64,000 nucleotides of DNA from Glandiceps talaboti. Taxonomy: Eukaryota > Hemichordata > Enteropneusta > Spengelidae. The stretch lies in assembly GCF_964340395.1 (NCBI RefSeq), contig NC_135555.1:25987725-26051724 (forward strand). The letters run 5' to 3'. A program made the position numbers and the translations under genes. The notes below the pieces were generated by a model that did not search any database, was not told the DNA's origin, and worked only from the letters and a program-made list of their open reading frames with translations. Position 1 is the stretch's first letter; every line of letters starts with the position of its first letter. Of the stretch, positions 47,207 to 58,684 are shown in pieces.

Positions 47207-48475
47207 GGATGTGTGTGGATGTTTGTGTGTAAACAACTTAAAGCCAAAAACTACTGAACCGATTGCCACGGTGGGTCCATTACCTTGGATGTCTAGTTGG
47301 GAAATTGTTCAAATCAAAATTTAGTTAGTGATTTGGGTCAAAATATGTGATTTTTGATCAAAAAACAAAAACTCAAAAACTACTGGGCAGCAGATTGGGC
47401 TGAAATTTGGGTGAAACATTCTTAAGGGTGTTTTTACTAAGCATTGTTCATGATATGATGGTGCCATCAGTGATATGTAAAAGAGTGTCTCTTTGGTCAA
47501 AAATCTCTAATTCCAAAATCACTGAGCAGATTGGGCTGAAATTTAATGGGAATGCATCTAGGGATGTATGGACGAAGAAATATTAAGCATACAATGATTC
47601 CATGAGTGATAAGCAAATTAGGTGTAAAAATGTTTATTTTTGGTCAAAAACTTATGAGTCTGAAACTTGGTGAAATGTTTCTGAAAGTGTTATTCTGCTG
47701 ATTTTCTTCAAAACATTTTGACAAAATTGGCCCTAGCAACCATGACCATGCCCTTAGCAACAACCAAATGGCAGTATATTTTGGTTAAATAACAACATCT
47801 TCTGGTAGGCAAGTGAGTAAACATTTTTAAAATCTATGCAAATATCCCTAGCAACTGTGACCACGCCCATAGTAACAGCCAAACGGTCGTGTATTTCACA
47901 AAGATAACAACAGGGATTAATAGACAATTGAATAAATATTCAAAAAATGTAAGCAAATGTGCCGAGCAACAAGACCACGTCCATAGCAACAGCCAAATGA
48001 TCACATATATTGTGAAGGTAACAACAGGAATTGAATGACAAAGGGATAAATATTCAAAAAATGTATGCAAATGTGCCTAGCAACAAGACCACGTCCATAG
48101 CAACAGCCAAATGATCACATATATTGTGAAGGTAACAACAGGAATTGAAAGACAAAGGGATAAACATTCAAAAAATGTATGCAAATGTGCCTAGCAACAA
48201 GACCACGCCCATAGCAATAGCCAAATAATCACATATATTGCGAAAATAACAACGGGGATAGATAGACAATTGAATAAAATTTCAAAAATATGCAAATATA
48301 CCTAGCAACAAGACCAGGCGCATACCAACAGCCAAATGATCGCGTATATGGCAAAGATAGCAACATGGTTGGATAGGCAACTGGATTCAGCAAATGAACA
48401 CCTATTGTTAGCATGGACTAACATATGGATAAACATTTTTAAAAACTGTACAGTTGTACTGCAACGCCATTGGCG
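47080..48475 (+). mobile_element. Helentron-like repeat, copy 2 (complete layout)
   Basis: The layout is a palindromic head (actgaactgaggttcagt, 47088-47105), gtgctgtagggatcgtccgg, then (TCTG)n of about 20 units, then a body with attgggctgaaattt repeats. Six tandem units of about 115 bp follow (from about 47732 to 48300), then a 3' end ending near caacgccattggc. It has no coding capacity. Subterminal hairpin, tetranucleotide microsatellite and internal minisatellite are known features of Helentron-associated non-autonomous elements and bivalve pearl repeats. Assignment is by layout only. Confidence 0.68.
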
Positions 48476-49246
48476 GTATTTTTTTATTTGTCAGAGGGGG
48501 TTGGATTGTTTTGTGGATGAATCGCAGATTGGTCACTATTTTTACATACAAGATGAACAAGAAGTCACCGGCCCACCCCCGGCCATAAAAACTGATCACC
48601 CCCTTACATTGATATTGGCATACACATTTATCAAATCTAGGTATGTTACACCTAGTGTGTTGGCCAGAGATGTTACAGGGATATTAATTGTACACATAGC
48701 TGGTACAGTCCCCATGGATCCACTGAGCTGGTACAGCTGTGTGCACAACCCTGTCCTTGGTATGTGAATGTTAGAGAGGTGTGCAGGGTTCCCTGTGTAC
48801 CAAGATGAGTTTTTTAAATCTAACATTCGAGTACTTACATTTTTGAATTTGCATTTATTTAAAGAAGATAAGATTTGCCATAAAAATATTTAAATAGTTC
48901 ATATTAACTGCCTATAGAACCTAATGATCATTGGCTAACACTTTGTCAGATTGTTGATATTACACTTTTCACTCAAATAAAAACTCCTTCAACTGAAACC
49001 AATAATATGACAGCCTTGATCTGATTAATCCATCAATTTAAAACCTCTTAGGCTGACAAAGTAAAGCTATTAAAATGTTGTATATAAGGATGTGTAGAAA
49101 AAACAAAACAATATAATGAAACAATGGATGATTTTATAAATTCGTTTATTTGTTACTTTTCTAGTGTAACATAATATATACATTGTGTATGTCCATTGCT
49201 GTGAGCGTGTCTTAATGTACACCGTGTTTACTTTCACTTGTTACAG

Positions 49247-49330
49247 CTACCCTAGCTGGTGTGTTTAGTTTCTTGGCAGTGCCTGTACTGAACTCAAAAC
49301 TGTCAAAACTAGTCACAGAATCCGAGCAAG
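49247..49330 (+). CDS. SLC46-like transporter, third coding exon
   Basis: An 84-bp exon, phase 1 at both ends, acceptor ttgttacag| and donor CAAG|GTAAGA. It encodes a helix and the conserved loop: LAGVFSFLAVPVLNSKLSKL followed by VTESEQG. The SKLV-x-E-x-EQG segment is a strong family signature of the TM10-TM11 loop. Confidence 0.92.
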
Positions 49331-50243
49331 GTAAGACGTAGCTCATTGTCCTAGTCATGTAGTAACTCATACAACTCATAAAACTGTTGTATGCTACCTA
49401 TTACTATATTCGCAGGCTTGGTTATTGGCAGGGGATGCAGGTGAATTGAACGCAGTCGTGGGGTTCCCACAGTCATTGGTAGGGGAGGCAGTTGCAGCTG
49501 TATTGATTAATTGATGGTTTAATGATAATGAAAACAAGTCATATAATGTTTAAACATTCATATAATTTGCACACGTCAAAATAACTTTTAGCGAGTGAAA
49601 AATAAAGTTACGTCCCCAGAAATGTATTATTGTCATAGCATCTAAAATGTAGCTACTACCGGAGGTTATGTTGTCATTCTGCTCAGTATTGGTGCATTCT
49701 ACCTAGTGACCTCGGGGTCAATAGTCTGAAAATGTCAAGTTGTGCATAAAGAAATTACCATGGCAACTCCGTTTTCGCTAATCTAGACATGTCTTTGTGC
49801 CTACAACTAAGGGTCGCTCAGTTTGTGAAAATGAAAAATAACAGACATTGAAAGCAGTAGCAATGACTTTAAGACTATCAACACTAAAATCAGCATAGCC
49901 TTGCAATTGTTATGTAATTGTGGCAACATATATATATTATCATCGTGTGATTGACAACTTGTCATTTTTGTTTGCTTAGTTATCAGATTCAGAACAACCA
50001 TACAAATCAGTGTGACTTGTGCAATCACTAATAGATACATAAATATCAATACATTACTGTCATACAATTATGGAATAAAACATTGCCATTTTCACAAATT
50101 TATAGAAGTTCAATTCAATTTTAAAAAACCTTCATTGTCTGCATATAAACACCCAGAAACTTGACACTGACATAATTGGATATATGTTTATTAATCTTAC
50201 AGGTACTATATTCGATACTGGCAAATGTGTATTAATCTTACAG
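49331..50243 (+). other. Intron of the SLC46-like gene with duplicated 3' splice site
   Basis: About 0.9 kb. Near its end the segment attaatcttacaggtactat occurs twice, at 50190 and 50231 (41 bp apart). A decoy acceptor therefore lies upstream of the real one. Otherwise nothing recognised. Confidence 0.75.
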
Positions 50244-50400
50244 GTACTATATTTGCAACTTCCGGTAGCTGTGAAAGCATTGGAATGTTCTTCTCTCCAA
50301 TTATCTTCAACACTATTTATGCAGAAACTGTATCGAATTTACCAGGAACGGTGTTTGTAACCATGGCAGCCTCTTTGATTGTCTCTGTAATCGTCACAGC
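50244..50400 (+). CDS. SLC46-like transporter, fourth coding exon (TM11-TM12)
   Basis: A 157-bp exon entering in phase 1 after ttaatcttacag| and leaving in phase 2 at ACAGC|GTAAGT. It encodes the last two helices: GTIFATSGSCESIGMFFSPI, an extracellular turn (NTIYAETVSNLPGTVF), then VTMAASLIVSVIVTA. The small-residue-rich first helix and the P in FFSPI fit the SLC46 family. Confidence 0.92.
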
Positions 50401-51774
50401 GTAAGTTCGTTTCTCTAAAATTTGAGTCTACAATGTTGACTCAATCCTAGTCCCCTTGGTATTGCAGATTGCCATTATTTTATCTCGGCTTGTCCAGAAT
50501 TACAACAGCTATGAGTTCAACAAATATCCCAGTAATTCACTTTTTTGTTATGTTCTCCCAATGATTACACATCTAGACAATATTGGAGTTGACTTACACT
50601 GGTTATAACACAAGCAGTTCAAAGTTTCTTAGCTTTGGACTTTGGGTCTGTCGTGTTCATGACTCGAACTGTATATCAGAATGACAAATTTCCCTAGTCA
50701 CAGCTAATCCTAATGACGATCATCAACCATGACAGATCAAAAGCTCAATGCTAAAAACTTTGAACTGTTTGTGCATTATAACCTTTGTAAATCGTTTGAT
50801 CTACCAAGCTGATGAACGTTTTAGGTCAACATTTGAGGTATTCAGACTGTCGTTCAGAGTGTTATCTACTTGTCTTTGGTGGTAAACTATTGACCAAAAT
50901 CCAAGAGGTAATCTCATACGCACACATTCTATCTCAGAGGTACCAGAATCTCAGGACGCGTATTCTGTGGAAAAACTCACAAAGGACTCAAAATATTACT
51001 TTTGGTGAAGATGACGTATGCTCAAACCAACATCCGAGAGCTTTTGGTTTCCTTCACTTACAGCAGTCCAGAGTAGATTGAATCAATTAGTTCTCCGTAG
51101 TATTTATACCATAACTCAGATCAGTTACTGTAAGTTAAAGACGTGTTGCTCTCCTGCTGCCCCACAAATCTCTTTTCTGAGAAGTTGGCCTCCTAACATA
51201 TGCGCATACATCCAACATTCACATTTTATTCAAATTCAAAGCTTCATTCCGTAATACAAATATTATCAGTAAATAACATGTTTACAATAAACTTCAATTC
51301 TTTTCCTTATTTAGGAAGTGTTTATGAACTACAGTTAATTCAATTCAGAAATAAAGTTTTGAAAATACCCTTTTCTACTAATAGCTGAATTCATTAAAAG
51401 TTGTGATTTATCACGTATAGTGACACTTGCAACATTCACTTAATTACAAGTAATTACATGGCCTAGCTCGTATTACTATCTCATTAATCAATTAGATCTC
51501 ACAAGGTCGGGTAGCCTAGATACAATTACTGTTTGTTTATAATACAATTACATACTGTGTAACAAGAGTGACAAAGAAGGGCAATTGTGTGTAATTTTAA
51601 ATGCTAGCATAATCACATCTATCGGTGAATGCCAGTATGAATTTTAATGTGCGTTTGAAACTTCAAAGATGTTTTAAAGAGTTGTTGGTCTTTATCATTA
51701 CACAATAAATTGACAGCAATACATGTCAGGCAAATAAAGATCTCATTACATGTATCCTTTTAATTTCATTTTAG
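50401..51774 (+). other. Last intron of the SLC46-like gene
   Basis: About 1.4 kb with phase 2 borders. No element or alternative exon recognised. Confidence 0.7.
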
Positions 51775-51856
51775 AATACTACAGATAAAAGAACCAAAGT
51801 CCGGTTACATGCCTTTACCAGGAAAGGCAATATCTTCTGACAGCGATTTGACATAA
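51775..51856 (+). CDS. SLC46-like transporter, last coding exon
   Basis: Acceptor ttcattttag| with one base completing the codon split in phase 2. The frame encodes the short cytoplasmic tail ILQIKEPKSGYMPLPGKAIS and a few more residues ending SDLT, with a TAA stop at 51854-51856. The summed coding length without the inserted block is 1,449 bp, an exact multiple of 3, giving 482 residues. That fits a full 12-helix SLC46 transporter. Confidence 0.88.
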
Positions 51857-51971
51857 AACCTCAGATTGGCACATTATTTACTTTGGTTGGCAAACTTTTT
51901 ATTTGGTTATAAATCTCAGGGAAAATGTTGTACACTATCTTTTATACATGTTCCATCTCAATTGCGTTATA

Positions 51972-52005
<34 letters not shown>

Positions 52006-52222
52006 AAAATTCATAGAGCACCTGTATCCAATGCGAAGTAGGGTTCAGAGCCCTGTACAGTAAGAGGTACAATCTAAATGTATTAACTTTTTACTCAAGT
52101 GAAAATACTTAAAAACATTAAACTCGATTAAACTAGTATAACATTAATGTCAAGGCATGCTTTCTATGACGTCATTACAATTGTCTTCTAGTAATGTTAC
52201 AACATTTGACTGCATAGTGGAG
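51857..52222 (+). other. 3' flank of the SLC46-like gene
   Basis: Contains (AATC)n at about 51974-52004 followed by ataaaattcatagagcacct, a SINE- or LINE-tail-like stretch. No clear poly(A) signal within the first 200 bp. Confidence 0.5.
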
Positions 52223-52735
52223 AGTTCCTTGTTTATTTATTTATAAGTTATTTGTTTATTTATTTATTAATTGCATCCCTTTTGTATCAGGGCCTCACTA
52301 AGATTGTTAGGAGCAGCACTAACAAACAATAATACAATACATACACTACTAAAAAAAGACGAGTAAAACATATACAGGAACAAACATAATAAAATAAGAT
52401 AGATACAACGAAAATTAGAATTATGCTTCAAATGTTAGTTGTCAGAAAGTCTAACCGCTAAAACCGCTAAGTTCTTTCCCTTGTTTAACTCTTCATATAA
52501 GTTTAGCTCTTCATTGTTAAGTTATAGTTCTTCTGCTCCTTTCATTAAAGATCTGTCGATGTGTAGAATGGCTTTCACATGTAAAAAGAAAGTGTTCAAG
52601 TGTCTCATCAGCTTTTCCACAACAAGGAAATGTACAATCATCATTATAATTTTCCCATTTCCTCTTTTCATATGCAAGACCCTACCTTACTACCTAGTTA
52701 GCGTTCAGTAGACGTGAGCACCTTTTATGTAGAAA
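52223..52735 (-). mobile_element. 3' end of a non-LTR retrotransposon (LINE), degenerate
   Basis: On the minus strand about 52690-52530 reads a peptide LAYEKRKWENYNDDCTFPCC continuing GKADETLEHFLFTCE. The C-x3-CC...H-x4-C pattern is that of the C-terminal zinc-finger-like motif of Jockey/CR1-type LINE ORF2 proteins. A 3' UTR follows with a tail of aataaataaataaacaaata repeats at about 52223-52285. Upstream RT sequence is absent. Confidence 0.75.
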
Positions 52736-53045
52736 GAATTAAACCTCAAAACATATTAAGTAAGATTGCATCCCTATAATATATGTTGAGACTTGAACAG
52801 CATAGTAATAATAGACAAACCCGATATACATGAAAGCTACCTTGAAAGTTGATAGACGTAAAGGGTAGTATCACCAGTGCAATCACCTGGATTACTGTTT
52901 TCATTGCCGTGTAGCTTTGCATATTTAGAAAGTTGCCCCACAGTGCAAGAAAAATGCTGAAATCACAGGTATGACAATTGCATTCAAGGAATGTCTGAAA
53001 ATAACATTTTTATTAGCCACATTTGCAGACAACATAACGTGCAAT
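52736..53045 (-). other. 3' UTR / flank of the Mab-21-domain gene
   Basis: The minus strand has AATAAA motifs at 53050-53045 (overlapping the stop) and 53014-53009, suitable poly(A) signals for the gene above. Nothing else recognised. Confidence 0.5.
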
Positions 53046-53285
53046 TTATTTTGCAAGGTATGCTGACGACTTTTGTAGAAAGTTGTCTATGTTCGCATGA
53101 ACGCCATAAAGTAAACCAATCCTTTTTCTTTCAAGAAGATTCAGACCAGGAATAAAAAAGTGGGGACAGTTGCCCTGATAAATACACCACTTCAGAGTCT
53201 TCAACATATTATTAAAACACGTCACCAAGTTGGATTCTCTCCAATAGCAGTCTGGATAATTATCTAATTGCCAGAAGAAGACGGT
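53046..53285 (-). CDS. Mab-21-domain (cGAS/cGLR-like) protein, last exon
   Basis: This minus-strand exon starts after a tttttttag-like acceptor at 53286-53287, in phase 0, and runs 79 codons to TAA at 53046-53048. It begins TVFFWQLDNYPDCYWRESNL, and the middle carries NCPHFFIPGLNLLERK. Both match the C-terminal lobe of Mab-21 proteins, where SYHLK is followed by T-x-hydrophobic-W and later by PHxFIPxLNL. It continues the exon ending SSYHLK at 57678 without a gap. The family includes Mab-21 developmental proteins and the cyclic-dinucleotide-making cGAS and cGLR immune sensors. Confidence 0.88.
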   Translation of the reverse strand, partial: TVFFWQLDNYPDCYWRESNLVTCFNNMLKTLKWCIYQGNCPHFFIPGLNLLERKRIGLLYGVHANIDNFLQKSSAYLAK

Positions 53286-53787
53286 CTAAAAAATGACGAA
53301 ATAGATTATTTTAAAGAGCTCCAAAATACGATAGAAATCATCTCAAGGAAAATGTCAAGGCAGTATGATGCCAGAACAACTTGAAGTGACTCTGACGTAA
53401 AGCCAATCATTAACCAACGGGCACCAATGCATCATATTTTCTCCAATTTTGTTTAAACCTAGTTTTTGATCTTGAACGAAGGAGTTGTATAATTCTCTAT
53501 TTGAGTTGCAAAGTTTTACATTTCTGTCAATTGTTATCGAAAGCCAGTATAGCATACCTGATTCCAATTACTGACTACAATTGATACACACAGCGTGCAT
53601 TTATTTCCATACTTAGTTAATATTAGATTCGCTATTATTAATTTCACACACTGTATTAAGTAGAGACCTTTGAAATGTTTACTATAATTTGAAAATAAAA
53701 CTTGAGAAAAAGTTATCTGTTTGGTATGTATTTCCCGAAACAAACAACTGTTTGCAAATCTACAGTTATTTCTCCTCACTCGCGACA

Positions 53788-53975
53788 TTACCTCCTATCA
53801 ATAGTTTTTAACTACCTTGACTCCAGACAGTACCTCCTAACACTAGTTTTTAACTTACATAACTCCAGAAGTACCTCCTAACACTAGTTTTTAACTAACA
53901 TGACTCCAAACACTACCTCCTAACACTAGTTTTTAACTTACATGACTCCAGACAGTACCTGCTAACACTAAATTT
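53788..53975. repeat. 42-bp tandem repeat, about 4.5 copies
   Basis: The unit is acctcctaacactagttttt followed by aacttacatgactccagaca and gt, with small deletions and substitutions. Confidence 0.9.
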
Positions 53976-54330
53976 CGAATGATTTGGTAAATGTATTTGT
54001 GATAATAAAGCGCAAGTGTCTGACATATTTTTGTTGGTTAAGTTTTCAATCGTAATCCGTCATTTGCATAATGGCAAGCATATCTTGAAAATGCAAGCTT
54101 CAAATTTCATATAATTTTATACATATATTGATAACTAAGTACACGTATCTCATAAACCTTATTGGTGTAGCTACATTAATGATTCATTTTCATAAATCTT
54201 TAGTAATCATTTATTTCATTATTTTGTATAATTAACCAATATTTTAAGCGCACAAGCTTCAAATTCCATAGAATTTAATAAACTTAATTTGCAAGTTATA
54301 GCTGCAACTGGGACATTTAGAAAAATGTAT

Positions 54331-57166
54331 TGTTAGGTACAGTACCTTACTTGTGATAGTGTACACCTTGAACAGTATTGCATCACCTGTGTAGGTACGA
54401 TACCTTACTTGTGATAGTGTACACCTTGAACAGTGTTGCATCACCTGTGTTAGGTACGATACCTTACTTGTGATAGTGTACACAGTGAACAGTGTTGCAT
54501 CACCTGTGTTAGGTACAATACCTTACTCGTGATATTGTACACCGTGAACAGTATTGCATCACCTGTGTTAGGTACAATACCTTACTCGTGATATCGTACA
54601 CCGTGAACAGTATTGCATCACCTGTGTTAGGTACAATACCTTACTTGTGATAGTGTACACAGTGAACAGTGTTACATCACCTGTGTTAGGTACAATACCT
54701 TACTCGTGATATCGTACACCGTGAACAGTATTGCATCACCTGTGTTAGGTACAATACCTTACTCGTGATACCGTACACCGTGAACAGTATTGCATCACCT
54801 GTGTTAGGTACGATACCTTACTCGTGATATCGTACACCGTGAACAGTATTGCATCACCTGTGTTAGGTACAATACCTTACTCATGATATCGTACACAGCG
54901 AACAGTATTGCATCACCTGTGTTAGGTACAATACCTTACTTGTGATATCGTACACAGTGAACAGTATTGCATCACCTGTGTTAGGTACAATACCTTACTG
55001 GTGATACCATACACCGTGAACAGTATTGCATCACCTGTGTTAGGTACAATACCTTACTCGTGATATCGTACACAGTGAACAGTATTGCATCACCTGTGCT
55101 AATTAGGTACAATACCTTACTCGTGATATCGTACACAGTGAACAGTATTGCATCACCTGTGTTAGGTACAATACCTTACTCGTGATACCATACACCGTGA
55201 ACAGTATTGCATCACCTGTGTTAGGTACAATACCTTACTCGTGATATCGTACACCGTGAACAGTATTGCATCACCAGTGTTAGGTACAATACCTTACTCG
55301 TGATACCATACACCGTGAACAGTATTGCATCACCTGTGTTAGGTACAATACCTTACTCATGATATCGTACACAGCGAACAGTATTGCATCACCTGTGTTA
55401 GGTACAATACCTTACTCGTGATATCGTACACCGTGAACAGTATTGCATCACCAGTGTTAGGTACAATACCTTACTCGTGATACCATACACCGTGAACAGT
55501 ATTGCATCACCTGTGTTAGGTACAATACCTTACTCGTGATATCGTACACCGTGAACAGTATTGCATCACCTGTGTTAGGTACAATACCTTACTCATGATA
55601 TCGTACACCGTGAACAGTATTGCATCACCTGTGTTAGGTACAATACCTTACTCATGATAGTGTACACCGTGAATAGTATTGCATCACCTGTGTTAGGTAC
55701 GATACCTTACTCGTGATAGTGTATACCGTGAACAGTATTGCATCACCTGTGTTAGGTACGATACCTTATTCGTGATAGTGTATACCGTGAACAGTATTGC
55801 ATCACCTGTGTTAGGTACAATACCTTACTCATGATAGTGTATACCATGAACAGTATAGCATCACCTGTTAGGTACAATACCTTACTCATGATAGTGTACA
55901 CCGTGAACAGTATTGCATCACCTGTGTTAGGTACGATACCTTACTCGTGATAGTGTATACCGTGAACAGTATTGCATCACCTGTGTTAGGTACGATACCT
56001 TACTCGTGATAGTGTATACCGTGAACAGTATTGCATCACCTGTGTTAGGTACAATACCTTACTCATGATAGTGTACACCGTGAACAGTATTGCATCACCT
56101 GTGTTAGGTACAATACCTTACTCATGATAGTGTACACCGTGAACAGTATTGCATCACCTGTGTTAGGTACAATACCTTACTCGTGATACCATACACCGTG
56201 AACAGTATTGCATCACCTGTGTTAGGTACAATACCTTACTCGTGATATTGTACACCGTGAACAGTATTGCATCACCTGTGTTAGGTACGATACTTTACTC
56301 GTGATAGTGTATACCGTGAACAGTATTGCATCACCTGTGTTAGGTACAATACATTACTCGTGATATCGTACACCGTGAACAGTATTGCATCACCTGTGTT
56401 AGGTACAATACATTACTCGTGATATCGTACACCGTGAACAGTATTGCATCACCTGTGTTAGGTACAATACCTTACTCGTGATATCGTACACAGCGAACAG
56501 TATTGCATCACCTGTGTTAGGTACAATACCTTACTCGTGATATCGTACACCTTGAACAGTGTTGCATCACCTGTGTTAGGTACAATACCTTACTCATGAT
56601 ACCGTACACCGTGAACAGTATTGCATCTCCAGTGTTAGGTACAATACCTTACTCATGATATCGTACACAGCGAACAGTATTGCATCACCTGTGTTAGGTA
56701 CAATACCTTACTCGTGATATCGTACACAGCGAACAGTATTGCATCACCTGTGTTAGGTACAATACCTTACTCGTGATATCGTACACAGCGAACAGTATTG
56801 CATCACCTGTGTTAGGTACAATACCTTACTCGTGATATCGTACACAGCGAACAGTATTGCATCACCTGTGTTAGGTACAATACCTTACTCGTGATATCGT
56901 ACACCGTGAACAGTATTGCATCACCTGTGTTAGGTACAATACCTTACTCATGATACCGTACACCGTGAACAGTATTGCATCACCAGTGTTAGATACAATA
57001 CCTTACTCATGATATCGTACACAGCGAACAGTATTGCATCACCTGTGTTAGGTACAATACCTTACTCGTGATATCGTACACAGTCAACAGTATTGCATCA
57101 CCTGTGTTAGGTACAATACCTTACTCGTGATATCGTACACCGTGAACAGTATTGCATCACCTGTGT
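54331..57166. repeat. 59-bp minisatellite, about 48 copies, in a Mab-21 gene intron
   Basis: The unit is gttaggtacaataccttact, cgtgatatcgtacaccgtga, acagtattgcatcacctgt. Each unit holds a small palindrome (aggta caa tacct). Variants (gatagtg / gatatcg / gataccg / gatacca, ccgtgaac / cagcgaac) form blocks. A few units are shortened or extended (ctaattagg at 55100). Read in the gene's sense, every unit contains CACAG|GTGATG and GAGTAAGG, which resemble splice sites. Confidence 0.97.
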
Positions 57167-57677
57167 ATAAGTATATAAAGATATTTTTATAGCTGTATAC
57201 ACAAAATATCAAATCATAAATTGATTTTTGCGTCCGCACCCAAAATCGGAATCCCCAATGGCGATCACGATTCAACCTGTTTATGTAACAGGTTGAGTCG
57301 TGTACTGTTTGTGGATAATATCAACCACTGGTTAACATGTACAATGTCTAATTATATTCTGGAATATATTGTGGTTGTCTGATCGGAAAATGACACTCTG
57401 GTTACAGCTGGTGCGGTTTTCACATGGCAACATATTCAAAACCAAGTATTCGATCAAGATTTAAACTCGCCTATATACTACCTTCAGTTAATATTGACCA
57501 CGTATGCAATGTTTTTTTGAGTAACTAACAAATTGTTAGTGAATATATCTTTGGTTATTTAAAAATCCTATCCCAGTTGCAGCTAGTGCAGGTTTAAGAT
57601 GTATATCATGTATTTGTCCTTACGGAAATCATTCAGTTTGCATCTTATCTTGTTCTTTATTTTATAATCATACCAAC

Positions 57678-57828
57678 CTTCAGATGATAAGAGCTGATCA
57701 ACTTTCCCTCGTGACAGAATTCATCTTCCCGAAGTTTCTTCAGAATACGTTGGCACTTCTTCCTGCAACCACCGTCTTCATCTAAATCTTGCAACAGTGC
57801 TGTTTCCATTCTGGCAGTGGAAATGTGC
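57678..57828 (-). CDS. Mab-21-domain protein, penultimate exon
   Basis: A 151-bp minus-strand exon, acceptor CTGCTGTAG| (phase 2) and donor CTGAAG|GTTGGT (phase 0). It encodes HISTARMETALLQDLDEDGG, then CRKKCQRILKKLREDE, then a linker and SSYHLK. With the W codon completed from the previous exon this reads W-x-IS-x-x-x-x-E-x-x-LL, the Mab-21 family motif. CRKxC-x-x-IL-K-x-L and SYHLK are also diagnostic. The cGAS zinc-thumb insertion (H...CC...C) is absent, as in other Mab-21 and many invertebrate cGLR proteins. The donor is weaker than consensus. Confidence 0.88.
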
Positions 57829-58316
57829 CTACAGCAGCATATCAAAATTGATTTTGTGAACTACCCATTTTACTACAACAATGCATATTGAATGAACCAC
57901 ACATATTACAGCGACATCGATTGAGAAAATTAATGAATATGGCACATGTAATATCATGTCTTGATATGATTGCAACCATCCTATCAAACAACCCAAATGA
58001 TTCCTTCTCTCTCTTACTAATGAAAATGCTTTTTAATTTTTAGACAAAAGGCAATGTTTCACTTTGTCTCAGAAAACCTACAGAGTTGTCTAGCATATGT
58101 CGACACATAGTTCATACACCCGTTGTTTCATGTTCTTAGACATATAGTTTATTATGCATAAACACATTGTAAATCTAGGATACCTGTTACTGTATATATG
58201 CATGACTTTCTGTAACTTAATTAATGAGACAAAAGAGTCGGCTTTTTGTTGGATAGTTGCTTTTGATGATTTTGATAATTTGAGTTACTTTATCTGTGGT
58301 CTGGAAGTCTATACAT
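57829..58316 (-). other. Intron of the Mab-21-domain gene, proximal part
   Basis: About 490 bp, nothing recognised. Confidence 0.6.
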
Positions 58317-58684
58317 GGAGTCATGATGGGTGAATGGTTAGCGTGACCGGCTTGGAATCTACAGGTTGCAGGTTCGAGCCCTGTCGCTGCCTGCTGTTTG
58401 TTTCTGAGTGGCTAAAGTCCTTGGGCAAGATTTGAACCACGACTGTGCTTCAGTCAACCCAGCTGTATAATTGGGGACCTGGTAGGATGTAGGTTGCAAT
58501 GTGAAGGCTTTAATCCTATGCGCTGAAATGGCTGCAATGGATTGTATGCTCCCTGGGGAGTTGAGGAAGACTAAAGGGCCGTTGTGCCGTTCTGATCCGA
58601 GCCAGGGGTAATAAATTGTAAAGCGCTTTGAGCACGGTGTGGGAAAGCGCTATATAAGAACCCAACATTATTATTATTATTATA
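58317..58684 (+). mobile_element. Full-length tRNA-derived SINE
   Basis: The head begins tggagtcatgatgggtgaat. It contains an A-box (tggttagcgtgaccgg) and B-box (ggttcgagccc) of an RNA polymerase III promoter, about 45 bp apart. A unique body follows, then the tail with attgtaaagcgctttgagca, gaaagcgctatataagaa and (att)n. It sits in the Mab-21 intron, opposite to the gene's sense. This copy shows that the two elements in the giant minisatellite have lost their heads. Confidence 0.92.

Larger units (their letters stand above)
44824..49246 (+). other. Intron of the SLC46-like gene (about 4.4 kb)
   Basis: Bounded by matching phase 1 sites. It contains a (TGTC)n at about 45210-45240, degenerate repeats, a G-rich block, a G run at 47052-47064 and Helentron-like copy 2. 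In 46000-47040 and 48476-49246 nothing is recognised apart from short low-complexity runs. Confidence 0.7.
53286..57677 (-). other. Last intron of the Mab-21-domain gene (about 4.4 kb)
   Basis: Phase 0 at both ends. About two thirds is a 59-bp minisatellite, and a smaller 42-bp repeat is also present. In 53976-54330 and 57166-57677 nothing further is recognised. Confidence 0.75.

Noticed and set aside
53046-53285. Part of the LINE seen at 52223-52735
   Set aside because: First considered LINE tail, but the peptide (TVFFWQLDNYP ... PHFFIPGLNL) fits the Mab-21 C-terminus and splices in phase to 57678.
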